Assembly: GCF_000382265.1 (NCBI RefSeq)
Contig: NZ_KB907981.1
Coordinates: 1-64,000 of the forward strand
DNA from: Yoonia vestfoldensis DSM 16212
Lineage (GTDB): Bacteria > Pseudomonadota > Alphaproteobacteria > Rhodobacterales > Rhodobacteraceae
DNA length: 64,000 nucleotides
Reading direction: 5' to 3'
In this document: piece by piece, positions 18,469-26,810 of the stretch
Layout of the letters: every line of letters starts with the position of its first letter
Numbering within the stretch: position 1 is the stretch's first letter
Translations under genes and position numbers: made by a program
The notes under the pieces: generated by a model
What the model was told of the DNA's origin: nothing
The model's database searches: none
The model's input: the letters and a program-made list of their open reading frames with translations, nothing else

Positions 18469-19097
18469 GTCACGACCACGGTATCGGCAAAGGACCGGCC
18501 GACTTCGGGGAATTCCTCATCGGGACCCACGTCGCTGGCGGGGCGGCCGTAAAGCAGTTCCTCGACCAGCGAATAGGCGGCGTCCAGATTGGCGGGGATG
18601 ATGTCGACCGTGCAATCGTCGCGGCCTTCGACGGTGACGGGTCCGGCGACCGTATAGGCCACGTAATAGGTCGGATCATAAGGCAGGATCGTCAGCGCTG
18701 CGCTGCGGTCCGCGACCTGCGCCAGCGGGCGCAGGTGGGTTTCGCGCATGATCCCGTCCTGATAGACCATCGCATGGTCGCGTTTCGGTGCGAGCGGCAG
18801 CACGGTTTCGCCCTGCACGACCTCCAGGTCGCCGTTGAAATCGGCGGGCCATGCGGCGATTTGTTCATCGAGCATCTGTTGTTCGTCCGGCGTCAATTTC
18901 AAATCGCCATCCATGTCGATCCCCAGATCGGAGGTGACGAGCATGGAGAAGTAGGCGTCATAAACCCAGTCGAGCCGCACGCCGACGCTGCCATCCGCGT
19001 CGAACACGACGGCCATTTCGACCTCCACAAAGACATGCGGATGGGCCAGTGCCGGCATGGGCAGCAAAAGCGGGATCAGTGTCAGATTGCGCAACAT
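18450..19097 (-). CDS. Periplasmic DUF1007 protein partnering the Ni/Co transporter
   Basis: The 215-residue DUF1007 protein has a signal peptide MLRNLTLIPLLLPMPALA followed by the mature start HPHVFVEVEM, whose His-Pro-His is a plausible N-terminal metal site. Family members are found fused or adjacent to RcnA-like transporters, as here (19-base overlap), and are thought to deliver or sense metal. The ATG at 19097 is preferred because it begins the signal peptide; the frame continues 24 codons upstream. Confidence 0.82.
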   Translation of the reverse strand: MLRNLTLIPLLLPMPALAHPHVFVEVEMAVVFDADGSVGVRLDWVYDAYFSMLVTSDLGIDMDGDLKLTPDEQQMLDEQIAAWPADFNGDLEVVQGETVLPLAPKRDHAMVYQDGIMRETHLRPLAQVADRSAALTILPYDPTYYVAYTVAGPVTVEGRDDCTVDIIPANLDAAYSLVEELLYGRPASDVGPDEEFPEVGRSFADTVVVTCAAQL

Positions 19098-19165
19098 GCG
19101 CCTTGCTACCGCGAAGCGCTGCGTGCCGCAATCGGGCTGTGGCGCGGCTGGCCGTGATCTGCCCA

Positions 19166-19690
19166 TCACGCGAGCCAGCCTTTGTAATGCACGATCGGCG
19201 CCCCCGTCAGCGGCGCATGGATCGCCACATCGAACCGGAACCGCCCGTCCGCCGCATATTCGCGCGCGATGCTGATCGGTAAGGCGCGGCGCGGCAGGGG
19301 GATGGGGCCGATCCGGCCAGCGGTCACGGGAAAATGCAGCGCGTCTGCCGCGACATGCAGGTTCAGATCGAATGTGAACGGCCCGAAGCGTTCAGTGATC
19401 CGGTCCCCGTTCAGCCGCAGATGGGAGCGGAACCGGCTGGTGCCGAATTGCCTGACCCACACTTCGCCATCTGGCTGGGGGGTCATAGTGACGGTAACAG
19501 GCGTTTCCGCCACCGCTTTGGGAAAGCGGAACAGCGCCGCGATCAGCCGCGCCCATGGGCTTGTGCCGCGTGTCACGCTGGCCGTGCCGCGCCATGTCAC
19601 CGTGCCGTCGATCCGGTGCAACGCCTGCACCTCGCCCGGCAATGCCGCAAAATCCGCCCCCAGATAGCGCGGGAACAGCGCATCGGTCAT
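19166..19690 (-). CDS. DUF4166 protein
   Basis: This 174-residue soluble protein resembles DUF4166, a domain often found next to or fused with saccharopine-dehydrogenase-like or SDR proteins, of unknown function. Typical features are ALFPRYLGADFAALPGEVQA, FRFPKAVAETPVTVTM and the tail GAPIVHYKGWL. The ATG overlaps the stop of the upstream DCC gene (ATGA). The frame is open further upstream, but that part overlaps the DCC gene. Confidence 0.8.
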   Translation of the reverse strand: MTDALFPRYLGADFAALPGEVQALHRIDGTVTWRGTASVTRGTSPWARLIAALFRFPKAVAETPVTVTMTPQPDGEVWVRQFGTSRFRSHLRLNGDRITERFGPFTFDLNLHVAADALHFPVTAGRIGPIPLPRRALPISIAREYAADGRFRFDVAIHAPLTGAPIVHYKGWLA

Positions 19691-20091
19691 GGCAGCAGCC
19701 GCGCGCGGAACGCAGGGTCCGGCAAGGCGCACATGTCGCCACGCCCGAACACCGCATAGCGGTTGCGCGCCACGCGCCGGTACAGCCAGTTGCGCGCAGG
19801 GCGCGGCAGGACCCGCAACAGCGCGAACACCCTGCCCCAGCCGCCGCTGCGCTGGCCCACGCGGATCAGCGCGTCGAAATCGCGCCAGACCGTGCCGTTC
19901 TCGATAAACAGCCACGTGTCGGGGTCAGCGGGGTCCAGCCCGTTGGCGCGCATCAGCGCCGCCCCCGTCGCCGACTGGATCGGCGCGATGCGGATATCGC
20001 CCTGGCGGTCAATCCGGTGGATCACCCGCGCGCCCCAGCTGCAAACAGCACATTCGGCGTCCATCACCGCTATCGGCGGGTCATTGGTCAT
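19687..20091 (-). CDS. DCC-family thiol-disulfide oxidoreductase-like protein (DUF393)
   Basis: The 134-residue protein belongs to the DCC (DUF393) group of thioredoxin-like proteins. The motif reads VMDAECAVCSWGARVI, with C14 and C17 in place of the classical DxxCxxC. A second conserved region is RDFDALIRVGQRSGGWGRVF, and the C-terminus PRPARNWLYRRVARNRYAVF is characteristic. Start at ATG 20091 after GAGG. It is translationally coupled to DUF4166; substrates are unknown. Confidence 0.85.
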   Translation of the reverse strand: MTNDPPIAVMDAECAVCSWGARVIHRIDRQGDIRIAPIQSATGAALMRANGLDPADPDTWLFIENGTVWRDFDALIRVGQRSGGWGRVFALLRVLPRPARNWLYRRVARNRYAVFGRGDMCALPDPAFRARLLP

Positions 20092-20164
20092 TGCTTTGCC
20101 TCGCACACTTACCCCTCAAGCTAAAATTTCGCGACTTGCCCGCAAGGGGCGTCCTTGTCGCAGG

Positions 20165-21100
20165 TCAGGTGCCGGTAGACCGGAACTTGTCCATCAGATA
20201 AGGCCCTGATTTCACGGGCGGATAGGCGTCCGATCCATCCAGTGGCACAATCTGCGCATCCCAGTCAGGCTGGTGGAAAAACGCCAGCGACTGCCGCGCG
20301 GGCTGATCGGGTTTCGCAACGACCCGGTGCAGGGTGCTGACCCAAACATCCGCCGTCCAGCGCGCCATCAAATCGCCGATGTTGATCACAAACGCCCCGT
20401 CGGGTGCCGGCACATCGACCCAAGTCTCGCCGATGCGCACCTGCAGCCCCTGACTGCCGGGCTGAGGCAGCAGGATGGTGAGCGAACCGTAATCCGTATG
20501 CGCCCCCGCCCGCTGCTGTTTGTCGCGCGGCACTCCTTGCGTTGCGGGATAATGCAGCGCGCGCAGGGCAGAGATGGGGTTGGCGATGAACGGATCGAAA
20601 TGATCCTCGGGCAGATGCAGGGCGGCAGCGAAGGCGCGCATGATGCGCGCGGCCAGATCCTCCATCGCGGCATAATACGTCTCCCACGCGGGGCGGAACC
20701 CCGGCAGGTCGGGCCAGAGCGTCGGCTGATAGCAAAACGCCATCGCGTCAGGTGACGCATCCGCTGGGACACGCAAAGGGCCGCCGTTGAAGCTTTCCTT
20801 CAGATCGGGCGGCGTATCCTCGCCTTTGGAGCGTGCCAGCGCCTCGGTATCGGGGCCAAGATAGCCGTAGGGATAGCCCTGATAGGGCGGGCTGACCGTT
20901 TGTTTTGTCGCAGCATCCTGCGCGAGGAACGCCTGCGCTACCGCCCAGACGGCGGCGATCACGGCAGAGTCCACACCATGCCCGTCCAGCACCAGAAAGC
21001 CCGTGTCGCGGCAGATCCGGTCAAGCTCTGCCGCCTGCGCCGCGCGGTCATCTGCCGTCGCCGCCTCGAATGCGGCCAGATCGAAGCGCGCGAAATCCAT
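20165..21100 (-). CDS. 2-oxoglutarate/Fe(II) oxygenase of the isopenicillin N synthase family
   Basis: The 311-residue protein has the non-haem iron facial triad H201-x-D203 (AGAHTDYGS) and H258 (STLHRVV), and the 2-oxoglutarate-binding R269-x-S271 (ARQSLAFF). It would hydroxylate or desaturate a small metabolite with O2 and 2-oxoglutarate. It is the last gene of a cassette led by a DMSP-lyase-like gene and an epimerase; its ATG overlaps the epimerase stop (TGATG). The frame is open seven codons further upstream. Substrate unknown. Confidence 0.88.
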   Translation of the reverse strand: MDFARFDLAAFEAATADDRAAQAAELDRICRDTGFLVLDGHGVDSAVIAAVWAVAQAFLAQDAATKQTVSPPYQGYPYGYLGPDTEALARSKGEDTPPDLKESFNGGPLRVPADASPDAMAFCYQPTLWPDLPGFRPAWETYYAAMEDLAARIMRAFAAALHLPEDHFDPFIANPISALRALHYPATQGVPRDKQQRAGAHTDYGSLTILLPQPGSQGLQVRIGETWVDVPAPDGAFVINIGDLMARWTADVWVSTLHRVVAKPDQPARQSLAFFHQPDWDAQIVPLDGSDAYPPVKSGPYLMDKFRSTGT

Positions 21101-21984
21101 CAGCCCAGCACCGCGCGCCATGAATGTTGCGGGGCGAAACCGACCATGCGCTTGGCCTTGGCATTGCTATACATTGTTTCGTTTTCAGACAAAGTGCCAC
21201 GTACCTCGACCCCTTGGTAGAAGCGGTCGATCACTTCCTGCGCGGTGATCCCGACGCTGAGGTCGTCATTGCAGACGTTGAACACCTGATAGCCCAGCCC
21301 GTCGGTTTTCAGGCAGCAATCGACCATATGCCCCAGATCGCGCGCGTCGATATAGGCAAAAATGTTGCGGCGGCGGGTCGCAGGATCGGCGATGAAGGCA
21401 GGAAAGTTCGCCGCATATTCATGTGGTTCAATGACATTATTGATCCGCAGGCCATAGATATCTGTGCCGGACCGCGCCTGAAAGCTGCGCGCCGTCGCCT
21501 CGTTGCAGACCTTGGACATGGCGTAACTGTCCTGCGGCACGGTGGGGTGCTCCTCGTCCACGGGCACATAATCGGGCTTCACCTCGCCATGGGCAAAGCA
21601 GACGCCATAGGTGGTCTCGGAGCTGGCAAAGATCACCTTGGGCACGCCCAGTTTCACCGCCGCCTCGATCACGTTGTAGGTGGATTGTGTGTTGATCCGG
21701 AAACATTCGGCATCGGTGCCGATCATCACCCGCGGCACGGCGGCGAAATGCACCACGGCATCGAAACGCGGCACGCCGTCGCCTTCGTCCAGTTCGTGGA
21801 AATCGGTGTATTGCGACATGGCCCCGATCACCTGCCCCGCATCGGTCAGGTCTACCAGCAATGCGGACACGTCCAGACCGGACGGCACAAGGTCGATGTT
21901 CACGACAATATGCCCCTGTGCCTGCAGATGCCGGATCGCGTGTTTGCCTGCCTTGCCGCTGCCGCCGGTAAAGAAAATGCGCAT
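21100..21984 (-). CDS. NAD-dependent epimerase/dehydratase (extended SDR)
   Basis: This 294-residue extended short-chain dehydrogenase has the nucleotide motif GGSGKAG (7-13) and the active-site SSETTYGV plus Y154-x-x-x-K158 (SYAMSK). The segment INTQSTYNVIEAAVKLGVPK is typical of nucleotide-sugar epimerase-like enzymes. AAAGGA stands before the ATG at 21984. The gene starts 33 bases after the dddL-like gene and ends overlapping the oxygenase gene, so the three are almost certainly co-transcribed. Substrate not determinable. Confidence 0.88.
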   Translation of the reverse strand: MRIFFTGGSGKAGKHAIRHLQAQGHIVVNIDLVPSGLDVSALLVDLTDAGQVIGAMSQYTDFHELDEGDGVPRFDAVVHFAAVPRVMIGTDAECFRINTQSTYNVIEAAVKLGVPKVIFASSETTYGVCFAHGEVKPDYVPVDEEHPTVPQDSYAMSKVCNEATARSFQARSGTDIYGLRINNVIEPHEYAANFPAFIADPATRRRNIFAYIDARDLGHMVDCCLKTDGLGYQVFNVCNDDLSVGITAQEVIDRFYQGVEVRGTLSENETMYSNAKAKRMVGFAPQHSWRAVLG

Positions 21985-22017
21985 TGGTGATCCTTTCACA
22001 TGTCTGTTTGCGGCACC

Positions 22018-22680
22018 CTATTTGCGCGGGCGGGAAAAGACCATCTTTTGCCCCGCCAGATCGCCTGCCTTGCCCAGCCATGCATAGGCCAGCAACGCGG
22101 GTTCGCGGTCGCCCACGGTGATCCGGTGCAGGTGGTCGGGCGGGTTGAAGATCATCGAGCCCGGCACATAGACGCCCTGATGATTCTCGGACACGGCCCC
22201 CGACAGGCAGACATAGCTTTCGGTGATCCCCTGATGGGCATGGGCAGGATAGGTGCAGCCCGGCGCGAACAGCACGACGCCAAGGATGATTTCGGTGGTG
22301 ACGACAGGTCCCTGTGGACCCGCAATTTCGGCATAGGCATAGGTGCCGGTCAGACCGGGCGGGACCTTTTCATAGCCATATTGCCAGGACAGGCTGTCCG
22401 CCACGCAATCAAGGCTGCGAATGATCGACGCCATCGTCCCCGACCGCCCCTGATCCAGCGCGCGGCGCAGATGGGCGGTGACAGGCTTTTGCGCGGCCGT
22501 TTGCAGGCGCAGTTCCGCGCCCGCCTTGATCACGCGGCTGATCGCCTCGCGTGCCTGGCGCTGATGGCTGCGGATACGTGGGCTGCCACCGGCAGGGATC
22601 TGGCGGTACAGCTCATAGAACTCGGCCAGCAGATACCGCCAGTCGGGCTGCGTCTTGATCGTCTGTGACACCTCGTCCAT
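22018..22680 (-). CDS. dddL: DddL-type dimethylsulfoniopropionate lyase (cupin)
   Basis: The 220-residue protein has an N-terminal helical part (DWRYLLAEFYELYRQIPAGG, then IRSHQRQAREAI) and a C-terminal cupin, the layout of DddL/DddQ DMSP lyases. Probable metal ligands are H147 and H149 (TYPAHAHQG), E154 (ITESYV) and H185 (DHLHRI), with Y156 nearby. DddL cleaves DMSP to acrylate and dimethyl sulfide; it is known mainly from Rhodobacteraceae. AGGAG stands six bases before the ATG at 22680. It leads an operon with an epimerase and a 2OG-oxygenase. Assignment to DddL rather than another cupin lyase is from pattern memory, so activity should be regarded as probable. Confidence 0.75.
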   Translation of the reverse strand: MDEVSQTIKTQPDWRYLLAEFYELYRQIPAGGSPRIRSHQRQAREAISRVIKAGAELRLQTAAQKPVTAHLRRALDQGRSGTMASIIRSLDCVADSLSWQYGYEKVPPGLTGTYAYAEIAGPQGPVVTTEIILGVVLFAPGCTYPAHAHQGITESYVCLSGAVSENHQGVYVPGSMIFNPPDHLHRITVGDREPALLAYAWLGKAGDLAGQKMVFSRPRK

Positions 22681-22780
22681 CGGCGCTCCTGTCGGTTTTG
22701 CGGTCACGCTGCCACAGCGCCATGGCCGACACAAACGCGATCTTGGCTTTGCGCAGGCAGAAATTCGCAGTATCCTGCCG

Positions 22781-22797
22781 TGACAAGAGTTTTGTCA
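22781..22797. promoter_or_regulatory. Palindrome between dddL and the divergent Hint gene
   Basis: TGACAA-GAGTT-TTGTCA is a perfect 6-5-6 inverted repeat in the shared upstream region of dddL and the second Hint gene. It could be an operator for either direction. No matching regulator gene is adjacent, so the assignment rests on symmetry and position only. Confidence 0.35.
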
Positions 22798-22811
22798 GTC
22801 AGGGCCGTGTT

Positions 22812-23906
22812 ATGGCAATCACATTCACCGTGTTTTCGCTCGGCCAGCTGCCGATCTGGGACCCGCAAGAGGGCAACAACACCCTTGCGACCGGCGCCGT
22901 CAATGCGGCGCTGGGGACATATGGGTCCACGGGCGACCCGCTTTTCAATGAACGCGTCACCTTTGCCCCGGCTGGAAACGGTTTTGGGGGTGGCTCGCCC
23001 GATTCCTACGACCTGGACAACAATAACTCCAACGACCAGTTCAGCATCAACGGCGGACCTGTCCAGACCTTTGACGCGTCGATGATCTTCAACGCGACGA
23101 TCACCTATATCGACGGGACCACCGCGAATATCACCGCCGTCGTTTTTCAGGACAGTGCCGGCAATACCTATTGGGCGCCCGAGTTCGAGGAAGACCCCGA
23201 TCAGCTGGCCATCGAGGCAAAGGCGATACGGGCGCTGACGCTGATCTCGCCCATCTACACGAACGGATTCGGAACGGGTTATAACCTTGCGGCCAACCGG
23301 TTCGACAGCCAGCCGTTATGCTTTACCCCCGGCACGCTGATTGATTGCCCAGGCGGGCCGCGCGACATTGACACACTGGCCGTGGGCGATCTGGTGCTGA
23401 CGCGCGATCATGGCGCGCAGCCCATCCGCTGGATCGGGCGGCGCAGCTTCGCGGCCGTGGGCCGGATGGCGCCGATCCGCATCAGGGCGGGCCTTCTGAA
23501 CGCGGGGCGCGATGTAGAATTCAGCCCGCAGCACCGTATCCTGATCGCCGATGCCACGGCGGAGTTGCTGTTCGGCGAACCCGAGGTTTTCGCCGCCGCG
23601 AAATCGCTTGTGGATGGCGATGCGATCAGCATCCGCACCGGCGGCGAGGTGGAGTATATCCACCTGCTGTGCGACCGGCACGAGATCATCAGCGCCAACG
23701 GCCTTGCCGCCGAGACGCTGTTTCTGGGCGAGGTGACGACCCAGACGCTCGACCCCGACAGCATCGCGGAAATCGACACGATCTTTCCGGGTCGCCGCAA
23801 CACGGTCATGCCGCTGCACCGCATGGCGCGCCCCGCGCTGCGGCATTTCGAGCCCGCACTTTGGGTGCAGGCCACGGCGTCGCGCGGTTTGGCGCGCACG
23901 GGATAA
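22812..23906 (+). CDS. Hint-domain protein with an intact cysteine
   Basis: This 364-residue protein has an N-terminal 165-residue region of unknown fold (DSYDLDNNNSNDQFSINGG), resembling secreted repeat-type proteins. A Hint_2 domain then starts at C170: CFTPGTLIDCPGGPRDIDTL, followed by VGDLVLTRDHGAQPIRWIG. H241 (SPQHRIL) and H290 lie in conserved positions. Unlike the Hint protein at 15407 the catalytic cysteine is kept. There is no classical signal peptide; such proteins are often exported by type I systems. It is divergent from dddL. Confidence 0.8.
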   Translation: MAITFTVFSLGQLPIWDPQEGNNTLATGAVNAALGTYGSTGDPLFNERVTFAPAGNGFGGGSPDSYDLDNNNSNDQFSINGGPVQTFDASMIFNATITYIDGTTANITAVVFQDSAGNTYWAPEFEEDPDQLAIEAKAIRALTLISPIYTNGFGTGYNLAANRFDSQPLCFTPGTLIDCPGGPRDIDTLAVGDLVLTRDHGAQPIRWIGRRSFAAVGRMAPIRIRAGLLNAGRDVEFSPQHRILIADATAELLFGEPEVFAAAKSLVDGDAISIRTGGEVEYIHLLCDRHEIISANGLAAETLFLGEVTTQTLDPDSIAEIDTIFPGRRNTVMPLHRMARPALRHFEPALWVQATASRGLARTG

Positions 23907-23987
23907 TCCCGCGCGGGGCGATCGCCGATTGCCCCGCACCGGCTGTCTCTGCCATAAAGGCGCAAACCACCAAGAAAAGAGCAGCCA

Positions 23988-25946
23988 ATGGCCGACGACC
24001 TTTTGTCCACGACAGGACCCGACGATTACAACGCCTCCAGCATCGAAGTGCTCGAAGGGCTGGAACCCGTCCGCAAACGCCCCGGCATGTATATCGGCGG
24101 CACGGATGAACGGGCGCTGCATCATCTGGTGGCCGAGGTGCTCGACAACTCCATGGACGAGGCTGTGGCAGGCCATGCCAACAGGATCGAGGTGGAATTG
24201 CACGCCGATTATTCCGTCACAATCCGCGACAACGGGCGCGGCATTCCGGTCGATCCGCATCCCAAATTCCCCGACAAATCGGCGCTGGAGGTGATCCTGT
24301 GCACCCTGCACGCAGGCGGCAAGTTTTCGGGCAAGGCCTATCAGACATCGGGCGGTCTGCACGGGGTCGGTGCGTCGGTGGTGAACGCGCTGTCGGATTC
24401 GATGATCGTGCAGGTGGCGCGCAACAAGGAACTGTTCGAACAGCGGTTTTCACGCGGCCTGCCTTTGGGGCCGATCCAGAAACTGGGGCCAACGCAGAAC
24501 CGGCGCGGCACGACCGTCACATTCCACGCGGACGAACAGATTTTCGGGTCGCAGCGGTTCAAACCCTCGCGGCTTTACAAATCCATCCAGTCCAAGGCCT
24601 ACCTTTTCTCGGGCGTCGAAATCCGCTGGAAATCGGAAATCAACGACGGCGAAACCCCGCTTGAGGCGACGTTCCATTTCCCCGGCGGTCTGGCCGATTA
24701 TCTCAAGGAAACATTGGGCAAATCCGCGACCTATGCGGACAAGCCCTTTGCGGGCAGCGTCGATTTTGCGGACAAATTCAACGAGCCCGGCAAGGTGGAA
24801 TGGGCGATCAACTGGACGCCGGTGCGCGACGGGTTCATCCAGTCCTATTGCAACACGGTCCCCACGCCTGAAGGAGGCACCCATGTCGCGGGCTTCTGGA
24901 ACGCGATCCTGAAAGGGATCAAGGGCTATGGCGAGCTGGCAAACAATAAAAAAGCCGGACTGATCACGCGCGAGGACCTGATGTCGGGCGGCTGCGCGCT
25001 GGTCTCCTGCTTCATCCGCGAACCGGCCTTCGTGGGCCAGACCAAGGATAGGCTGTCGTCCGAAATCGCCGCGCGCATGACCGAAGGGGCCGTGCGCGAC
25101 CACTTCGACAACTGGCTGGCGGCGGATACGAAATCGGCGGGCGCGATCCTCGATTTCCTCGTTCTGCGGGCAGAGGAACGGCTGAAACGCCGTCAGGAAA
25201 AGGAAACCGCCCGCAAATCCGCGACCAAGAAACTGCGCCTGCCCGGCAAGCTGACCGATTGCACGTCCAAGGACCGCAAGGGCACGGAACTCTTCATCGT
25301 CGAGGGGGATTCCGCGGGCGGGTCCGGCAAGGGCGCGCGCAACCGCGTCAATCAGGCGCTGTTGCCGCTGAAAGGCAAGATCCTGAACGTGCTGGGGGCG
25401 GCGTCCAACAAGCTGACCACCAATCAGGAAATCAACGATCTTTGCGAGGCTTTGGGCGTCGGCATGGGCACCAAGTTCAACGTAGATGACCTGCGTTATG
25501 AAAAGATCATCATCATGACCGACGCCGATGTGGACGGAGCGCATATCGCCAGCCTGCTGATGACGTTCTTTTTCACCCAGATGCGCCCGCTGATCGACCA
25601 CGGGCATCTTTATCTGGCCTGCCCGCCGCTCTATCGGCTGACCCAAGGCGCGCGGCGCATCTATGTGGCGGATGACGCCGAAAAGGAGCGGGTGCTGGCC
25701 AAGGGTCTGGGCGGCAAAGGCAAGATCGACGTGCAACGATTTAAAGGCTTGGGCGAGATGGACGCGAAAGACCTCAAGGAAACCACGATGGACCCCGCCA
25801 CCCGCAAACTGATCCGCGTGACCGTGCACGACGAGGTGCCCGGCGACACCGCCGATCTGGTCGAGCGGCTGATGGGGAAGAAACCGGAACTGCGGTTCCA
25901 GTATATCCAGGAGAACGCGCGGTTCGTGGAGGAGTTGGATGTTTGA
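23988..25946 (+). CDS. parE: DNA topoisomerase IV subunit B
   Basis: ParE is the ATPase subunit of topoisomerase IV, which decatenates daughter chromosomes with ParC. The 652-residue protein has the GHKL ATPase (EVLDNSMDEA with N54, DNGRGIPVD, GGLHGVGASVVNAL), a transducer domain, and the TOPRIM domain with E439GDSA and D512ADVD. The C-terminus RFQYIQENARFVEELDV is complete. It is followed without any gap by an unusual AT-rich gene: its TGA abuts the next ATG. Confidence 0.95.
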   Translation: MADDLLSTTGPDDYNASSIEVLEGLEPVRKRPGMYIGGTDERALHHLVAEVLDNSMDEAVAGHANRIEVELHADYSVTIRDNGRGIPVDPHPKFPDKSALEVILCTLHAGGKFSGKAYQTSGGLHGVGASVVNALSDSMIVQVARNKELFEQRFSRGLPLGPIQKLGPTQNRRGTTVTFHADEQIFGSQRFKPSRLYKSIQSKAYLFSGVEIRWKSEINDGETPLEATFHFPGGLADYLKETLGKSATYADKPFAGSVDFADKFNEPGKVEWAINWTPVRDGFIQSYCNTVPTPEGGTHVAGFWNAILKGIKGYGELANNKKAGLITREDLMSGGCALVSCFIREPAFVGQTKDRLSSEIAARMTEGAVRDHFDNWLAADTKSAGAILDFLVLRAEERLKRRQEKETARKSATKKLRLPGKLTDCTSKDRKGTELFIVEGDSAGGSGKGARNRVNQALLPLKGKILNVLGAASNKLTTNQEINDLCEALGVGMGTKFNVDDLRYEKIIIMTDADVDGAHIASLLMTFFFTQMRPLIDHGHLYLACPPLYRLTQGARRIYVADDAEKERVLAKGLGGKGKIDVQRFKGLGEMDAKDLKETTMDPATRKLIRVTVHDEVPGDTADLVERLMGKKPELRFQYIQENARFVEELDV

Positions 25947-26723
25947 ATGAAGCTATTTAGACGGCTAGAAAATTGGCTCAATAACCCCTCAAGTCTATTC
26001 ACGATTTGTCCAAACGCATACTTCGTAATATACAACTTCTCATGGGACAAATGGATTTTTATTTTTGAGAACAGAATTTCTCGTGTAGCCCTATTGTTTA
26101 CGGGGATAGGCTACTTCATATTGCTAAATGATTATGTTACTAGTGAAATCGGGTTTAAAAACATCACCGATGGGAAAAACTCGGTTTTGACTATTTCAAA
26201 TGATGCAAAGTTAAGGTTCCTTTACTTTGGCAGCTTACTCATTGCGCTAGGTCGCCTAATCTATCTTTGGAAGCGTCCCTCATCCATAAAATTTGGTCCC
26301 GATTTGTCTAGTTGGGTTCACTATGGCTTCACTGAGCTAACTTACTCTGATCTGCATGCAATGAATGATCAAATTGATACGAAGGGACATCGTACTTTAT
26401 ACGGAAAGTACTACACAGATGATTGGGAAGCTTTCGCTGAAGAGGCACGGTGGCAACAAAGCGGCAAGTCTGAAAAGCTATCTGGGCTAGAAAAAAGAAA
26501 GAATAGGCAATATGTGAATTTTCGCGCAGCAAAGGAATGCCATGAGAATTTAATTAGATCTATTTTAATTGATAGATATTTTGAATATGCGGCATCAAGA
26601 AAATTCACTTTGCTAGTTGCCATAACGCTTAGTTCATTCGGCTTCGTGTTGTTCTTTATTCCCGCTTTAGATCTTTTTCTTACTATCCTTGCTGGAACAC
26701 TCTTCGCTACTAGCCAGCCGTAG
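25947..26723 (+). CDS. AT-rich putative membrane protein joined to parE (foreign)
   Basis: No family is recognised. The 258-residue protein has two N-terminal hydrophobic helices (ISRVALLFTGIGYFILLNDY; LRFLYFGSLLIALGRLIYLW) and a central charged domain of about 120 residues (YSDLHAMNDQIDTKGHRTLY). A C-terminal hairpin of one or two helices follows (LLVAITLSSFGFVLFFIPAL). Its base composition and codon use (AAT, TTA, ATA, AGA) differ sharply from parE and all neighbours, so it was acquired by transfer. The ATG starts on the base after the parE stop. Its TAG stop is the first triplet of a 58-base inverted repeat. Confidence 0.75.
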   Translation: MKLFRRLENWLNNPSSLFTICPNAYFVIYNFSWDKWIFIFENRISRVALLFTGIGYFILLNDYVTSEIGFKNITDGKNSVLTISNDAKLRFLYFGSLLIALGRLIYLWKRPSSIKFGPDLSSWVHYGFTELTYSDLHAMNDQIDTKGHRTLYGKYYTDDWEAFAEEARWQQSGKSEKLSGLEKRKNRQYVNFRAAKECHENLIRSILIDRYFEYAASRKFTLLVAITLSSFGFVLFFIPALDLFLTILAGTLFATSQP

Positions 26724-26778
26724 GGTGCGCATCCTGCGCACCACCCCGACCGCATTGGTGCGCAAAATGCGCACCCTA
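26721..26778. repeat. Inverted repeat with TAGGGTGCGCA arms
   Basis: Two 22-base arms beginning TAGGGTGCGCAT and ending TGCGCACC face each other across a 14-base loop, with two mismatches. The structure could form a strong cruciform or RNA hairpin, and repeats of this type are dispersed in many alphaproteobacterial genomes. It closes the AT-rich gene, supplying its stop codon, and may terminate transcription from parE. Confidence 0.75.
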
Positions 26779-26810
26779 CCCTTGCGTCAATCCCGCCCTA
26801 TCTTCCCCTC

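Noticed and set aside
16855..18552. A 565-codon plus-strand frame across the MATE and Ni/Co transporter genes
   Set aside because: It is antisense to two recognised transporters and is low in complexity (Arg, Gln, His, Asp).
24450..25829. A 459-codon minus-strand frame opposite parE
   Set aside because: It is fully inside parE, lacks a ribosome binding site, and has a composition typical of antisense shadows.
26721..26778. Possible CRISPR-like repeat
   Set aside because: Only one inverted pair exists, with no regularly spaced direct repeats; no CRISPR array or cas gene was seen in the window.
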